Under the pieces are notes generated by a model. It was given only the letters and a program-made list of their open reading frames with translations, ran no database searches and was not told the DNA's origin. A DNA stretch of 64,000 bases, taken from the NCBI GenBank assembly GCA_963556255.1, contig OY744606.1, forward strand, positions 69,853,670-69,917,669, read 5' to 3'. Positions 27,544 through 39,397 of the stretch are shown here, piece after piece. The position numbers and the translations under genes are program-made. Source of the DNA: Allolobophora icterica. Lineage: Eukaryota; Annelida; Clitellata; Crassiclitellata; Lumbricidae. Positions within the stretch are counted from its first letter, which is position 1; each line of letters starts with the position of its first letter.

Positions 27544-28528
27544 TATACCCCGTGATCGATCGAGTCGAGCTGCTACGATCGACTTGGCTCGGCCGACGAT
27601 CGACTCGATCGACTTTGTCGACTAGTCGACCTCTCGTCGACTCGATCGACTTGGCAAATAAACGATCGACTTGGTCGACTTTGTCGACTTGGACTGTATC
27701 TCTTGGCCATGGGCCCGGGAGCCATGGCGCCAAAGGTGCCAATGCTCACACAAGTTTTGGCTCTGTAGCGCCGAGGCAGAAGCATGCTCAGTGATTGCTC
27801 ACACAACTTTTGGCTGGCGCTTTGTATTTGATGCTTGCTAACGTAGTTGCTGACTTATTGTGCTATAGACGCGTTTCATTTCATGAATATGTAGGCCATG
27901 TATAATAAACTTTTTCACTTATTGTAAGAAATGACAAAAATTTCTTATTGGTTATATTGGATATAATGTATAATTCTATCCATCTTAGGTCTGTAGCCTA
28001 CTTGGCTGAGGTTAGCTCACGCAACTTTTAAACACTTTCCGAGCCACTGCTCTTGGCCAAAATCGAAGGATTCAGTTCCGTCCTAATAATAAGCCTATAT
28101 GCAGACATTCGAACGTTTTGAGATCGTCGTTATAACTGACTACAGAGCTGAAATTTCCTGAAACTTGCGCATTTTTAACTCATCTTAATCTTTCCATTTT
28201 CACCGTTAAACTGTGAAAAAGTATCTGCAGAAATCACCATAAGGCTCATAATTTGCACTGAACTTCAAATCAGGTTAATATGGTAGTTGTGCGTTTACTA
28301 AGCATTACGTCATCACATCATGGGGGTCATTTTGTGAGGTAGCCGCTAAAAATAGTAAGAAAATATTTCAAAGTCGAGTCGAGTCGAGGAAACAACGATC
28401 GACTCGACTTGTCAAAACATATGATCGACTCGACTTGCAAGTCGATCGAGTCGACGATTTTTCGACCGACTCGACTTGGCCGAGTTTCGATCGACTTGAT
28501 CGACTGACTCGATCGATCACGGGGTATA
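27544..28528. mobile_element. 985-bp TIR transposon with GATCGACT subterminal arrays
   Basis: 23-bp identical inverted termini starting TATACCCCGTGATCGATCG are flanked by a perfect 8-bp target duplication ACACACCA (27536-27543 and 28529-28536). About 150 bp inside each end are dense arrays of ATCGACTTGG / CGACTCGAT words in both orientations. No transposase frame seen. An 8-bp duplication fits hAT, but the TATACCCC terminus is not the usual CAG. It inserted eight bases into exon 2 of propeller copy 1. Confidence 0.93.
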
Positions 28529-29639
28529 ACACACCACCTGTTGACGAATGTGGATTTCAACTAAATTACACATTAGTTCATCGTTTTCCGGAGGGTAGGC
28601 ATATTTACGGAGTCCAAGTGATTGACAAGGAAGTTTACATTATTCGAGACTTCACACCCTATATCGAAGTTTACGACAGATACACCTTCAAACCCAAGAG
28701 AAACATAAGTTTAGAACACATTCAACGTCCATACAATTTAGTTCACTCAAGACACAAGTCATCGGAAACATCTCTTTTCGTTATTGACTGGTTAAATACA
28801 GTCAATCTGACCGTGGTCAAACTGCCCTCCGGATCCGTGGCACAGTGGTCTTTTAAAGAGAATGTTCATACTCGTTTGACTCTCACTGGGTCAAGTCTCT
28901 ACACCGGAGAAAACATTCTCGTAACTGCAGCCGGGAGTCAGAAGGTCAAGGAATTCACTCCGGACTGAAAGCTCGTCAGTGAGGTCATTTTGCGCAATAT
29001 TTCGAGTCCACGCCAGAGCATCAAAGTGGCTTCTAACCGCTACGCCGTCTGCCAAGGCCATGGTCCACCACCTGAACTGCACCGTGTCTGTCTTGTGAAC
29101 GGGAACGGAGAAACGATCAAATGCTACGGTGGAGTTCGAGGTTCAGGAGTGGGTTAGCTGAACATACCAGTACGACTGGAACTGAGCAAGAAGAATTGCA
29201 TCCTAGTCGCAGACAACAGAAACAAGAGAGTGCTTCTATTAAACAAGGATCTGAAATACGTCCGAAATCTGATCAGTAATCTTGAGATGCCCTACCGCCT
29301 CGTCCTTGATGAAAAGCAGCGTTTGCTATACGTGTCCGATACCACCTTCGACTCCAGTGGAAATGTGGTCAGCAGTCGAGTGAAGTTGTTCAAGATTTAA
29401 TTAAATGAGACCCGATTGGTTTCAATTAATGTGAAAAACTGAGATTTCTCTCAGCAGAGAAGTTAAACGCTTTTGAAGCAGCTTGAACATTTTGAAGTCT
29501 TCATTGTCGTTGATTGAGTTTATGAACTCTAGTTTAGGCTCCGCACAGAGTTCGCTACAAGCAGTTTGTCACCGGCTGATGGATGACAAACTGCGGTAGA
29601 GCTTTCGTCGCATCACTGCAGGCTATCAGACATAATCCG

Positions 29640-31950
29640 CGCCTGGTTTGCGGCGTACTATGGGCCTCCACCGCGGCATATATTAGCCTTTATGTAATTC
29701 TGTCTATTCTATTTAGTATAGGCTTACGATATGTAGACCTAATATTCGCATAGGAGTTATTTACCTAGTCAGTGTCATGCAAATTAAAGAACATTGGTCC
29801 AGTGGAATAGTATCGAGATGAATTTGGTTGCTGTGAAATATCAAATGACTGATAATTTAAAAAAAAGCAGTATAACGGAATGTCCCCAAAACAAGGTGTA
29901 GAAGTTCAGACACAACCCTACCATAAGCTATTAAACTTAGCCTGGCCAACATAAAGTCACAGTGCATTTACGCACAGGGTATACACCGTAGGCCCTATAC
30001 TTACATTGGCATACATATGTACAAAATATATAGGCCTATGCAAAATTCATATAGGGTATATTTGGAAGTACAGTAGGTAGGCCTACATGTATCTTGGAAA
30101 CGGTAAATAATAACGATATCTATGCTTGGAGGCTATTTTCGTTCTTCGAAATCCAGCACCACGCTTCCGAGAATTCTGACGTGAGTTAATTTAGATCGCG
30201 TTAAGAAAAGTTTTACCCTAAATTACGCATAGCGCTGCGCATGTAAGCCTGTGCACATTTTTTGGGCTGAACTACACCGGACCCTCGCTATAACACGCGT
30301 CAGTACAGGCGAATTCGGGTATAACGCGGTCGCGGAACCCAAAGTTTAATTATGCGTATATGTTATATGGAAGAAATATACAGCGCATAGGGCCTATAGA
30401 CGCATAATTATAATTTCTCTGCGCTGATCTCTTTTCTCGTAATTTGCCGAGTATAAATTTGGCTACGGCATTCTTAAGCGGAGCCTGAATTTCGTAGCCA
30501 TGAAAGCTGAAAATCAAATTTTAAAATCGTTTCCATCTAAAAATGCAATTTAGAATTAGACACACATTTATAACAGCCTTTCCAAGTCCAATGACGCCCG
30601 CGTCAGAATGTTGTGGACTTGTTTTTCGTGACCATACTTAATTCTCGTTGTCATTAGCTCACTACAGTCTTGAAATGTACAGCTGGATATTCTAGAACAT
30701 CTACATGGTCGCAAATTTCATTTTAGTATAACGCGGCACTTGCTATAACGCGGTAGTTGATATGTATCCCAAATCTTGCGTTATAGCGAGGGCGCGGTGT
30801 ACATTATTAGTTTGTCACGGAATGTTCTCTGGTAGTCTTTACATATATGGGCTAACTTTAAGAAAAGCGGAAATGAAATTCAGTATGCAACAAAAGTTCA
30901 GTATTCGATTTTCCCAATCCGTGCAAAATCACACATCTGGAGCGACAGTTTATGACATTTAAAATTAACTGAAGATTTGTTTTTCCTTAGTTTACTCTAT
31001 TTTCCTTAGTTGCGGCCCTACTCTATTTTCTATTAGCAATTTTTTATAGAAGGGCCCACATGAACAATCTCTTTGATATGGTATCAAACTGTTTCGCTAA
31101 CTGCAGCCGGTAATGGATTTCACTGATTTATCGATGCTGGAGTTTGACAGTGGCGTAAATTGGACTCAACCTTTGTACGGGTCTCTGGGCTAAAGGAAAA
31201 CATTTCAAACATAAACATTTTAAATATAACCTGTGCGTGCAAAAATACTCTTGGCCCGCGACTATAGCTGATTAAAATGTATTAGTTTAAAATATTATAC
31301 CTTAGTTAGGGGACCTACTGTAATTTATCTCGATACAGTTTTTTGGGATAAAGTGCAATTTTTTATGCATAGGCCTACTTGGACGGTGCAGTTTGTTGAT
31401 GTCTGGCTCGATCTATTTCCATCGGCTTAACTGTTAAGATTAATTGCGGCGAATCACCTGCTGTGAGAGTTTTGGGCTCTTACATGCTTCGTATCACAGT
31501 TGCAAGTAGGAGAGAGCGATTATTCCATACCTATGAGAGAGTGGCCAAAACATAGTTGCAAAGTCTGCTAGAACTTTGACAGTGTAGGGGTTTGGCTCTA
31601 ATTGATTTCGCGTGTCCACCATTGAAGTTTTGGGTGCAGGTGATTAGAATGTCTTTAAATCTTTCATTCTGCTCCGCTCTCCAAATGCTCTCTGAAGCGG
31701 TTGTACTTGTACCACTCTCCCCACACACGCCACAGGTCAACTGCTCTCCCCGTCATTAGTTCAAGTTTATTTTACCTATCCAGTTAGTCTTCGTTATCAA
31801 TTGTTTCTCTATCCTTCGAATCTTGTATGTTGCGTATAGTGTGGCATTCGATTGACATTCGATCTACATAGGCTAGCGTTCTCGAGTTCTCGAGCGCCCC
31901 GAGACTTTGTTCAGCATCGTTTTTTGGGTATAGGCCAAATTGAAAGGGCC
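29640..31950. repeat. Long duplicated block, copy downstream of propeller 1
   Basis: Matches 57040-59370 over about 2.3 kb with small indels (shared GATATCTATGCTTGGAGGC, CCTCGCTATAACACGCG, GTTATATGGAAGAAA). The last kilobase is also present upstream of units 3 and 5 (41695-42660, 58465-59340). It contains minus-strand LINE tail motifs (YVERM region near 31720-31925). No gene recognised in it. Confidence 0.8.
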
Positions 31951-32753
31951 ATAATCTAATGTATTAGTATTTATATGTTTCAAAATACCTACCCGAAAAT
32001 ATTTATTATTTGTAGAAGGCCTGAATCCATTAGCCCAGAAACCCAACCCGATGTTTCAACCAGAGGTCTCGTTTGCCTAATGCTAGCTGTATTGTTCTTA
32101 ACTATTACACGCCTTTAATTAAAAAGCGCGTTGTTGTTGTTGATCCACGCAAAATCAGCCTTTTTTTTATTGAATTCGGAGACCAAGACAATTTTTAGCT
32201 TCAGTTCAACAAACTTTTATGCAAACAAACACTGTTATGTTGACTAAATTGTAGACTAAGCAGATAATATTACCGTTGGTAAGCAAGCAACGTCTGATGG
32301 GGCAATCCTATAAATATGACAGGTAGTTGAAAGTCGGCCCACATTGCCGTTGATCTGGCACACATCTAGTTAGCTTGGCTGGAGACGTTACTTTTTAAGG
32401 TGAAGTAAAACTTTCTTCATCAATATTTGCTTCTGTAGGTTGATTTGAAGAATTAATAGAAAGAAATTATTCATTCGTAGGTTTATGTAGAGCTACTCGT
32501 ACAGACGCTATCCGTCGGTTTAGGGGAGTGTCTAAGTTTAGGAGGTTCATAGGGCGGCTAATCTGAAAGCTGAGAGGCAGAAAATAAAACCTTTTAATAT
32601 AAGAACTTATGCCCAAAAGATTGCTCAGGGGTAGAGCAGTCAAATGATTTTAGGGGCCTATACATGGTTGTTGATACGGATGACTTTTCGAAGACTCTAG
32701 GGCAGTCTAGGCTATTGGGGCAAAAGCATTTCTTGACAAATAGCACTCGAGGA

Positions 32754-33130
32754 CATGGACTTCTGAAGGGGGAGCAAGGGGTACAATTTGCTCCTGTTGG
32801 ATTTACGCATATTTTACAAAAATTAAATCTTTAGATTATTATGATTATTACAACAGTCCCAACACGATTTTCAATTGCAAAAGTCCTTCATTATTGTTCA
32901 TTTGAAAAGCTGAAACGGGATCCCACTCCTAGAACATAAGAACAGGTCCCATATCAGGTCAAATGCCACCAAACGCGCTGTCGGCTGTTGGGATTCGCCT
33001 CAGACCCCCTGATCGCGGAGGCGAGCGCCGAGGGTGACGCGATCAGTTGCTTTCGGCACGCTCGCTAGTCTCCGTGCCAACTTTTAAGACTTTGCTCCCC
33101 CTACAAAAATTCATGCGGGAGACGCCCATG
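32754..33130. mobile_element. Non-autonomous hAT-like element, 377 bp
   Basis: Termini CATGGACTTCT and (inverse) CATGGGCGTCT are flanked by 8-bp target duplication CTCGAGGA (32746-32753 and 33131-33138). AGGGGGAGCAA lies inside the left end and TTTGCTCCCCCT inside the right. It is private to unit 2. Confidence 0.85.
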
Positions 33131-33502
33131 CTCGAGGACAGGACAGGAAGAAAAAATTGGAAGGATTTGGGTGTCTGGAAGTCTCATAACCACGCTGATC
33201 GATGTAGCCTATAATTATTGCATGGATGATGGGCATAGGATCAGGACCTGACTATGGAGAGGTTAAGGACAGAAACGCTGAACTGAAGAAAGATTTGGAT
33301 TGATCGATGTACCGAGACATGGCATAGGGGACTGCATATTGCTGCTTCAAATCTACCCGACTTTTAGTGATCTAATAAGAAAGATACGAATATGGCGTAG
33401 CATTATGAAAACACTTTCAAACATCGTGTGTAGATTGTTCTTGATCTCTTGATCTCTTCCATCTCCTCCCCGCTCAGATTGTCAGGCAAGCGGATCTTGT
33501 TC

Positions 33503-33702
<200 letters not shown>

Positions 33703-33785
33703 TGCAAACGCTTCGACAGTAAAATGTGAAACTTCGATTAAACTTCTTGTAGACTTTGATACCAGGTCCTGCATTTCTACCTAAG

Positions 33786-36700
33786 ATGGAGAGAGGCTTT
33801 CTTATCGTCGTGAGCGTGTTCATCACAATTGCTGTCGCCTATGCACACCCTAGTAAGTGAAAACAGTGTTCTCTAGCTCATTGCGTATGGCTTCATTTCT
33901 TAGCACATGGATGATCACATTTAAAGGGGATGAGAATTCTAGGCATTGTTGAAAGATAATGAGATGTTCGATATAATATGCTATCTTTAACATTTTCTGT
34001 TGAACTAATTCTTTAACGGAAACTTATTCGTGCTTCATCTTTTACATATACTTGAACTTGACCCTCTTGGCCCTATTCGATGTTAGCTTTAGGCTCGGTG
34101 GGCCATAACATTATCCTACTCCGCCTTCCACCTCCTTTGGACCCGCTGGCAAGTATCTAGACTGGTTTCACTCCTTCCTCTGTTATCGCACTTCCTGTTT
34201 TGTTACCAATTGGACCAGGCCCCTATGGTCCCCCATTTGGGTTGCCTCAAGGCTCTGCATTAGGTCCTCTTCTATACATTCTATACACTTCTAAAACTGG
34301 ACTGCATCCGTCTACGTGTGGAGTCTTGAATCAACACTATGCAGACGCCACTCAGGCATATTGTTCATTGTCCTTCAGCAGTTAAAGCCTTTCCTGCTGT
34401 TTCTTCTATGCACTCTGCTATGAGGTCCCCTGCTGACTGGATGTCCTTGAACTGGCTCCGTTTAAACCCATCACAAGCGTAATTCAACTGGTTCGGCACC
34501 AGCACCAGCTGCCAAAAATCGATGTGATTGCCCTGTCCTTCCACTTTCTCTTTTCCACCTTTTTAAACCTCTGTTGGGGATCTTGGGGTTCTTCTCGGCC
34601 AAGAACTTACCTTAGAGAAGCACATTAAAAGCGTTACTCGTAGCTGTTTCTATCGCCTGCGGGTTGTCTCCCGCACTCAGTGGTTAAATTCAGCCGGATC
34701 CCGCCGGATCTGAGATCCGGCACCTCTGATTTGAGATCCGCCACCTGCATTGTGAGACCCACCACCCAAATTATGAGATCCGCCACCTAAGAAGGGAGAC
34801 CCATCACCTCAATAGAGAGATCCACCACCGAAGATCAGATTAGCATTCGTCAGCCTTACAGTGCGGTTGAATATTCACTAGGATCATAGAAAACTACTTG
34901 GGTCTACGTGTTTATACTTAAATCGCCTGCTGTTTTACAATCGCTGCCGAAGGGTATACTAACCCAAGACTGTGGCAGCAGAAGTAGATTTGGGCCTACA
35001 TCCGAGCGACAGCACAGTAGTTTGATTCATTAATAACTCGTTTGCAGAATTTCGGAAAGCTGAGCTAGAATCGTTTGAAAATCTGGAATAGCACGTCATT
35101 TTGATTAGGCCTAGTTATAGTTATCGCGCATGCAGTCGCCAGATAATGTCGAAAAGAAAGTTGGACAGCGTGAAAAGAAAGCTATCGTACGTGGATGGAT
35201 TGCTAAGGGTCGTTATGCTGCAACAGGTTTTCTTGCAGTCCCTTAAATTAAGCTATTAATCTAGCCCTGATCAGCCAGCCACGGGTATGAAGTGTTTAGC
35301 GACTTCATTTTCTTAGCCTTGGCATATGAGTGCGGGTGGCCAGTCCTCTCCCTCGCCATCTCGTCTTTCCACCGACAGTGGACTGTCGGTGTACTCATTA
35401 TAGCTGAGTTGGCTAGGGGGCCAGGGCTGTAGTGGTAGTGAGTACACGCTACCGGTTAGTTCTCCGAAACAAATTAGAGGTGAGTAGGGCCTATACGCTA
35501 CAGTATTTTGTGAGCATACGCTACAGTATTTTAATGTAAATAAATATAAATATTTTGTGAGGTGAGTATACGGTCTCTACTAGAGGTGAGTACACGCTGT
35601 AGGCTATACCCGCGTATACCCTCGACTACAGCCCTGTAGGGGGCACAAGTGGAGCAGAAACCTCGAACCAAATTTCTGCCCTGGCGGGATGGATAGTGTA
35701 GTGGTTAGCGTGCAACAGATTTAGGCAAGTGCAAAGCACCGAAAACGTCCACAGCCACAGAAGCATGCAGGGCAGTATGGATATGTGTCTAAGTCAGTAT
35801 ATTGTGGCATTGACAGAATGACAGTATTGAAACTCCTGATTATTTTCAGCTTTTCACTGGGTTTACATCTGTTATGATCTAAGGCTCTAGTCAGACTGCT
35901 TTAGGCCTACTTACTGGACTCTTCAATTTGAAAGTAGTCTGCATATTAATTTTTGCTATTTGTTCATTATGTGCCTTGTAAGTTATTGCATTGACATGTC
36001 GATCAAAGGATTCAAAGCCTATAGTCTGGTGTAACATATTATGTAAAGTAATGTTATGTTTCAATCTTAATTGTTAATGTTTTTTCTTTCAATTATCGGT
36101 GATGTGTCGTGTTTCATGCATGTTGTAATTCAGGGACGTCATTTGGGGGGGGGGGGCAGGGTGCATTTGCCCCTCCTGATTTTTGGGAAAAAATTAAAAA
36201 TTAAAAAAACAAAAAAAAGGAGGAAGAAGAAAGGGGTAAAACGAAAAAAAGACTCATTTGCAACATTGACTTAAAGTTTTGCACATGTTGACTAAATACA
36301 AAGCATTTTAATAGAAACAGCAAAAAAGGTGAGAAAAGTTTTTGCGCGTGAGCGCGGGAAATTTTGTTTAACCTCTTTATTGCCCCCCCCCCCTTCTGGA
36401 AAAAGCTGGAATGACGTCCCTGGTGTAATTTAGGATTAGCCGTAGGTTTTTAGGATTTGCAAATATTTAGAGACCCACCACCTCTGGATGAGCAATTTAA
36501 CCACTGCCCGCACTCGTCGTCCCAGTGCTGCAGCGACCGAATTCACGCCTTTGTTACTAGTCGGTTCGACTATTGGTTCACGATTTACACTGGCATTCCG
36601 GAGTTCCGCATTGGGCGCCTGTAGTGGGTCTTATCCTCAGCCGCGCTTTTGATCGGTGGTGGCGCTAGGGTGGGACACGTATCGGACTATGTGCGGGATG

Positions 36701-38233
36701 TACTGTATTGGATTCGAAAATCTCAACGTTTTACCTTAAGCATCTCTGCTTTTGTTTGGCGTTGCTTTACTGGTACTGCGCCCGCCTACTTCACGAGCTT
36801 TTTCGTTCTGCCTCGATCTTCAGTGGCCGCCGCCCATCACTCTGCGTCCCACAGCAACCTGATTGCCCCCTTTGCACACACTTCCATTATGCAACATCAG
36901 GCTTTCTCTGTCGTGGTCCCGACAACCTGAAACAGCGTCCTGGAGCTGCCCCTCCTGCCAAGGACAAATCCTCTGGCCACTGCGTATCTATAAAAACCGC
37001 TGTTTTCAGTCACGCTCGGGCCGGGAGCGCCTCAGGGTAGGTTTCGTGAAAAGACGCAGTATCAATTTGAGATTGATTGATGTGGATCTGCTTTTATGAT
37101 TTTATGATTTTTCTATTGGATCGGAAAATTAATCGTATTACTTTCTCATGTCTCAAGTCTTTATCATTTTTCTTCTCTTTTTGCAAATTTTAATTTCTTT
37201 TTAACGATCCTATTATATCTTGTTATGTTTTCTCTAAAGTTTTACATCGAAGTATAATTCAGAAAATTTCTTAACGGCTTTGAACAATGGCGCTTCATCA
37301 GGTGAACAAAACCGACAATCACATTAAATTAAATTAGGCTTCTATACATTATGTATTTTGTTGTGCATAGACACACCACCTGTTGACGAATGCGGATTCC
37401 AACTAAATTACACCTTGGTTCATCGTTTTCCGGAGGGTAAACGTGTCTTCGGAGTGGAAGTGATTGACAAGGAAGTTTACATAATTCGAGACTTCACACC
37501 TTATATCGAAGTCTACGACAGAGACACCTTTCAACCCAAGAGAAACATAAGTATAGAACACCTTCAACGTCCATACAATTTAGCTCAGTCAATACACAAG
37601 TCATCTGCAACATATCTTTTCGTTATTGACTTCTTAAACAGAGTAAATCTGACCGTGGTCAAAGTGCCTTCCGGAACAGTGACACAGTGGTCTTATAAGG
37701 AACCTAATGAAACTTTTTTGACCATCACAGGGTCAAGTCTCTACACCGGAGCAAACATTCTCATTACTACAATGGAGAATCGGAAGGTGAAAGAATTCAC
37801 TCCGGACGGAAAGCTCGTTAGTGAGGTCATTTTGCGCAATATTTCGAATCCACGTCAGGCAATCAAAGTGGCTTCTGACCGCTACATCGTCTCTCATGGC
37901 TATGGTCCACCACCTGAACTGCACCGTGTCTGTCTTGTGGACGGGAACGGAGAAAAGATCAAATGCTACGGTGGAGATCCAGGTTCTGGAGTGGGTCAGC
38001 TTAACACACCAGGGCGAATGGTGCTGAACAAGAAAAATTGCATCCTAGTCTTAGACATGTTAAACAAGAAAGTGGTGCTGTTTAACAAGGACCTGAAATA
38101 CGTCCGATATCTGATTAAGGAGGATCTTGAGATGCCTAACCGCCTGTTCCTTGATGAAAAGCGACGCTTGCTCTACGTGACCGATAACGCAGTCGACTAC
38201 CGCAGCGGTCTAGTGAAGGTGTTCAAGATTTAA
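33786..38233 (+). CDS. Secreted NHL-like beta-propeller protein, copy 2 (intact)
   Basis: Exon 1 is 33786-33852 and exon 2 is 37371-38233; the intron is phase 1, GTAAGT...GCATAG. Predicted 309 residues. Residues 1-20 are a signal peptide (MERGFLIVVSVFITIAVAYA). Cysteines at 30, 210, 221 and 246; Asn-X-Ser/Thr sites at 35, 81, 115, 135 and 179. Residues about 210-265 give the clearest NHL signature: VCLVDGNGEKIKCYGG, GSGVGQLNTPGRM, then CILVLDMLNKKVVLFN. Repeating ID/YVTD strands before and after suggest about six blades. Unlike copies 3-5 it lacks the Cys of the AVCQG motif (here IVSHGYG). Secretion is a strong prediction; ligand and role are unknown. NHL propellers are typically protein- or RNA-binding; outside the cell, protein or glycan binding is more likely. 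Confidence 0.88.
34678..36506. mobile_element. hAT element with GATCCGCCACC subterminal repeats, 1829 bp
   Basis: Termini CAGTGGTTAAATT and AATTTAACCACTG with perfect 8-bp target duplication CCCGCACT (34670-34677 and 36507-36514). The left 180 bp hold about five degenerate GAGATCCGCCACCT-like repeats; the right end holds GAGACCCACCACCTCTGG. A short frame starting MSKRKLDSVKRKLSYVD near 35146 may be a transposase relic. It sits inside the LINE in the intron of copy 2. Confidence 0.92.
36131..36422. mobile_element. Nested 292-bp hAT MITE
   Basis: Termini CAGGGACGTCATTTGGGG and (inverse) CAGGGACGTCATTCC with an 8-bp target duplication matching at seven of eight bases (TTGTAATT / GTGTAATT). Flanking poly-G and poly-C runs. 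It is inserted in the element at 34678-36506, giving three nested layers inside an intron. Confidence 0.88.
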
Positions 38234-38840
38234 TTGAATGAGACCCGATTGGTTTTAGTTAATGCGAAAAATTGCGATTTCTGTCAGCGCAGAAGTTAAA
38301 CGGTTTTGAAGCAGCTGTGAACATGTACAAGGCCTGATTGGGTTTGTTAAACTTTAGTTTAGTGCTCGCTTACTACTTAAGTGAGCAACTGTGACGCATG
38401 CAATATGCGGTACAGGTTGGAACATTATGCAACTGAGTTTATACGCAACCAAACTTTATAACAAACTTAAAAACTGCGGATCCTGCTAAATAAGCATTAA
38501 CGAGCTAGCTAGCTAATTATCAACTAAGGAACTAGACTTTCCTTTTCGCCAATGCTGCGCATCTTGAAAGTTGTTTGATCATTTGCTTATAAGGCTATGT
38601 AGCGGCTTATAGTGAACGAGTACGGGCGGAATATTGCAGCTTTCGAAAATGTATGCGGTTTTTGTTTTTCATGATATTATTGACAAAATCAATTAATTAA
38701 AGGGTAAATGTTAGAACATTGCCTTATACGTCTTCAGATAACATTGTGACGACAATTATCCTGTACTTGCTGCAAGAGACGGCAGCGAAATCCTAAACTA
38801 CCGAGTATATTTAGGTCGATATAGGTTTCAGATTAAAGAC
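38234..38840. other. 3' flank of propeller copy 2
   Basis: Aligns with the 3' flanks of the other copies (GAGACCCGATTGGTTTTA, then CAGCAGAGAAGTTAAACG variants, then CTAACTAGCTGGCTAAT variants). Presumed 3' UTR; no canonical AATAAA close to the stop. Confidence 0.5.
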
Positions 38841-39397
38841 CAGTGATGGGCAATAGTTAACTAAAAAGTTGCTAACTTTTAGTTTAACTAAAAAAATTTA
38901 GTTAAGGAAGAAATTTAACTAAAATAAAATAGTTTAGTTAAAACCATAGTTTAACTAAATAATTTTAGTTGCTAACTAAAAAGTTTAACTAAAAAAATCC
39001 ACAATATGCAACTATTTTTCCACAGTGAACATTGAACACTGTCAGCAAAAAAACATTTTAACACTGCATGGTTTTAGCATTAACAGCCTGTGTTTTCAAA
39101 TTCATACACTACTTACAGTACACATGTAACTCTATGCCAAAACAGTACACATTGCATAGTTTGAAGGTGAAAATTGTCATTGACGCTTTGCATTATTACA
39201 GTTCACTTAACGTCTTTAATTGTGAAAATGTTTGTCGTAAAAAGTTGGAAAAAAATTGGAAAAAGTTTAACTATTTTTTTTAGTTTAGTTAACTAATTTC
39301 CAAAATCAGTTGCCAACTTTAGTTAAACTATTTTTTTAGTTGGAAAATAGTTTTAGTTTAACTAATAAAAAATAGTTTAGTCATCTGCTCATCACTG
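38841..39397. mobile_element. Non-autonomous hAT element, 557 bp
   Basis: Termini CAGTGATGGGCA and (inverse) CAGTGATGAGCA with perfect 8-bp target duplication TTAAAGAC (38833-38840 and 39398-39405). Much of the interior is made of GTTTAACTAAA / TTTAGTTAAC words in both orientations. Units 3 and 4 carry the empty site (TAAAGACTAATAGC). Confidence 0.94.

Larger units (their letters stand above)
25384..29400 (+). pseudogene. Secreted NHL-like propeller, copy 1 (disrupted)
   Basis: Exon 1 (25384-25450, phase 1) encodes a signal peptide starting MGRSFLIVVSALIT. Exon 2 begins at 27536 after a normal acceptor but is split after eight bases by the transposon at 27544-28528. It continues from 28529, first repeating the 8-bp target site, to the stop at 29398-29400. 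Compared with its paralogues it has a GGA-to-TGA stop at 28966-28968 and a CAG-to-TAG stop at 29155-29157. Otherwise exon 2 aligns throughout and is closest to copy 4 (shared HIYGVQVIDK, YTFKPKRNISLEH, NVHTRL). The remaining reading frame is well preserved, so inactivation is probably recent. Confidence 0.9.
34080..37080 (+). mobile_element. Intronic LINE fragment, unit 2, split by a transposon
   Basis: RT frames (FGLPQGSALGPLLYILYT; GGGARVGHVSDYVRDVLYWI) flank the hAT element at 34678-36506. The LINE segment before and after it is continuous once that insert and one target copy are discounted. The 3' end is followed by GATTGATGTGG, as in other units. Confidence 0.85.

Noticed and set aside
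27371..27806. Open frames rich in Ser/Arg/Asp around 27.4-27.8 kb and 28.3-28.6 kb
   Set aside because: They arise from the GATCGACT word arrays of the transposon and contain no transposase motif.
31531..31740. Minus-strand frame (WRAEQNERFKDILI) repeated at 58954-59172, considered as a small gene
   Set aside because: It is part of the duplicated upstream block, broken in unit 3 (42300-42480), and lies beside LINE tail motifs.
37733..37924. Minus-strand 63-codon frames repeated within each propeller exon
   Set aside because: Antisense shadows of the conserved exon 2; they recur only because the exon is duplicated.
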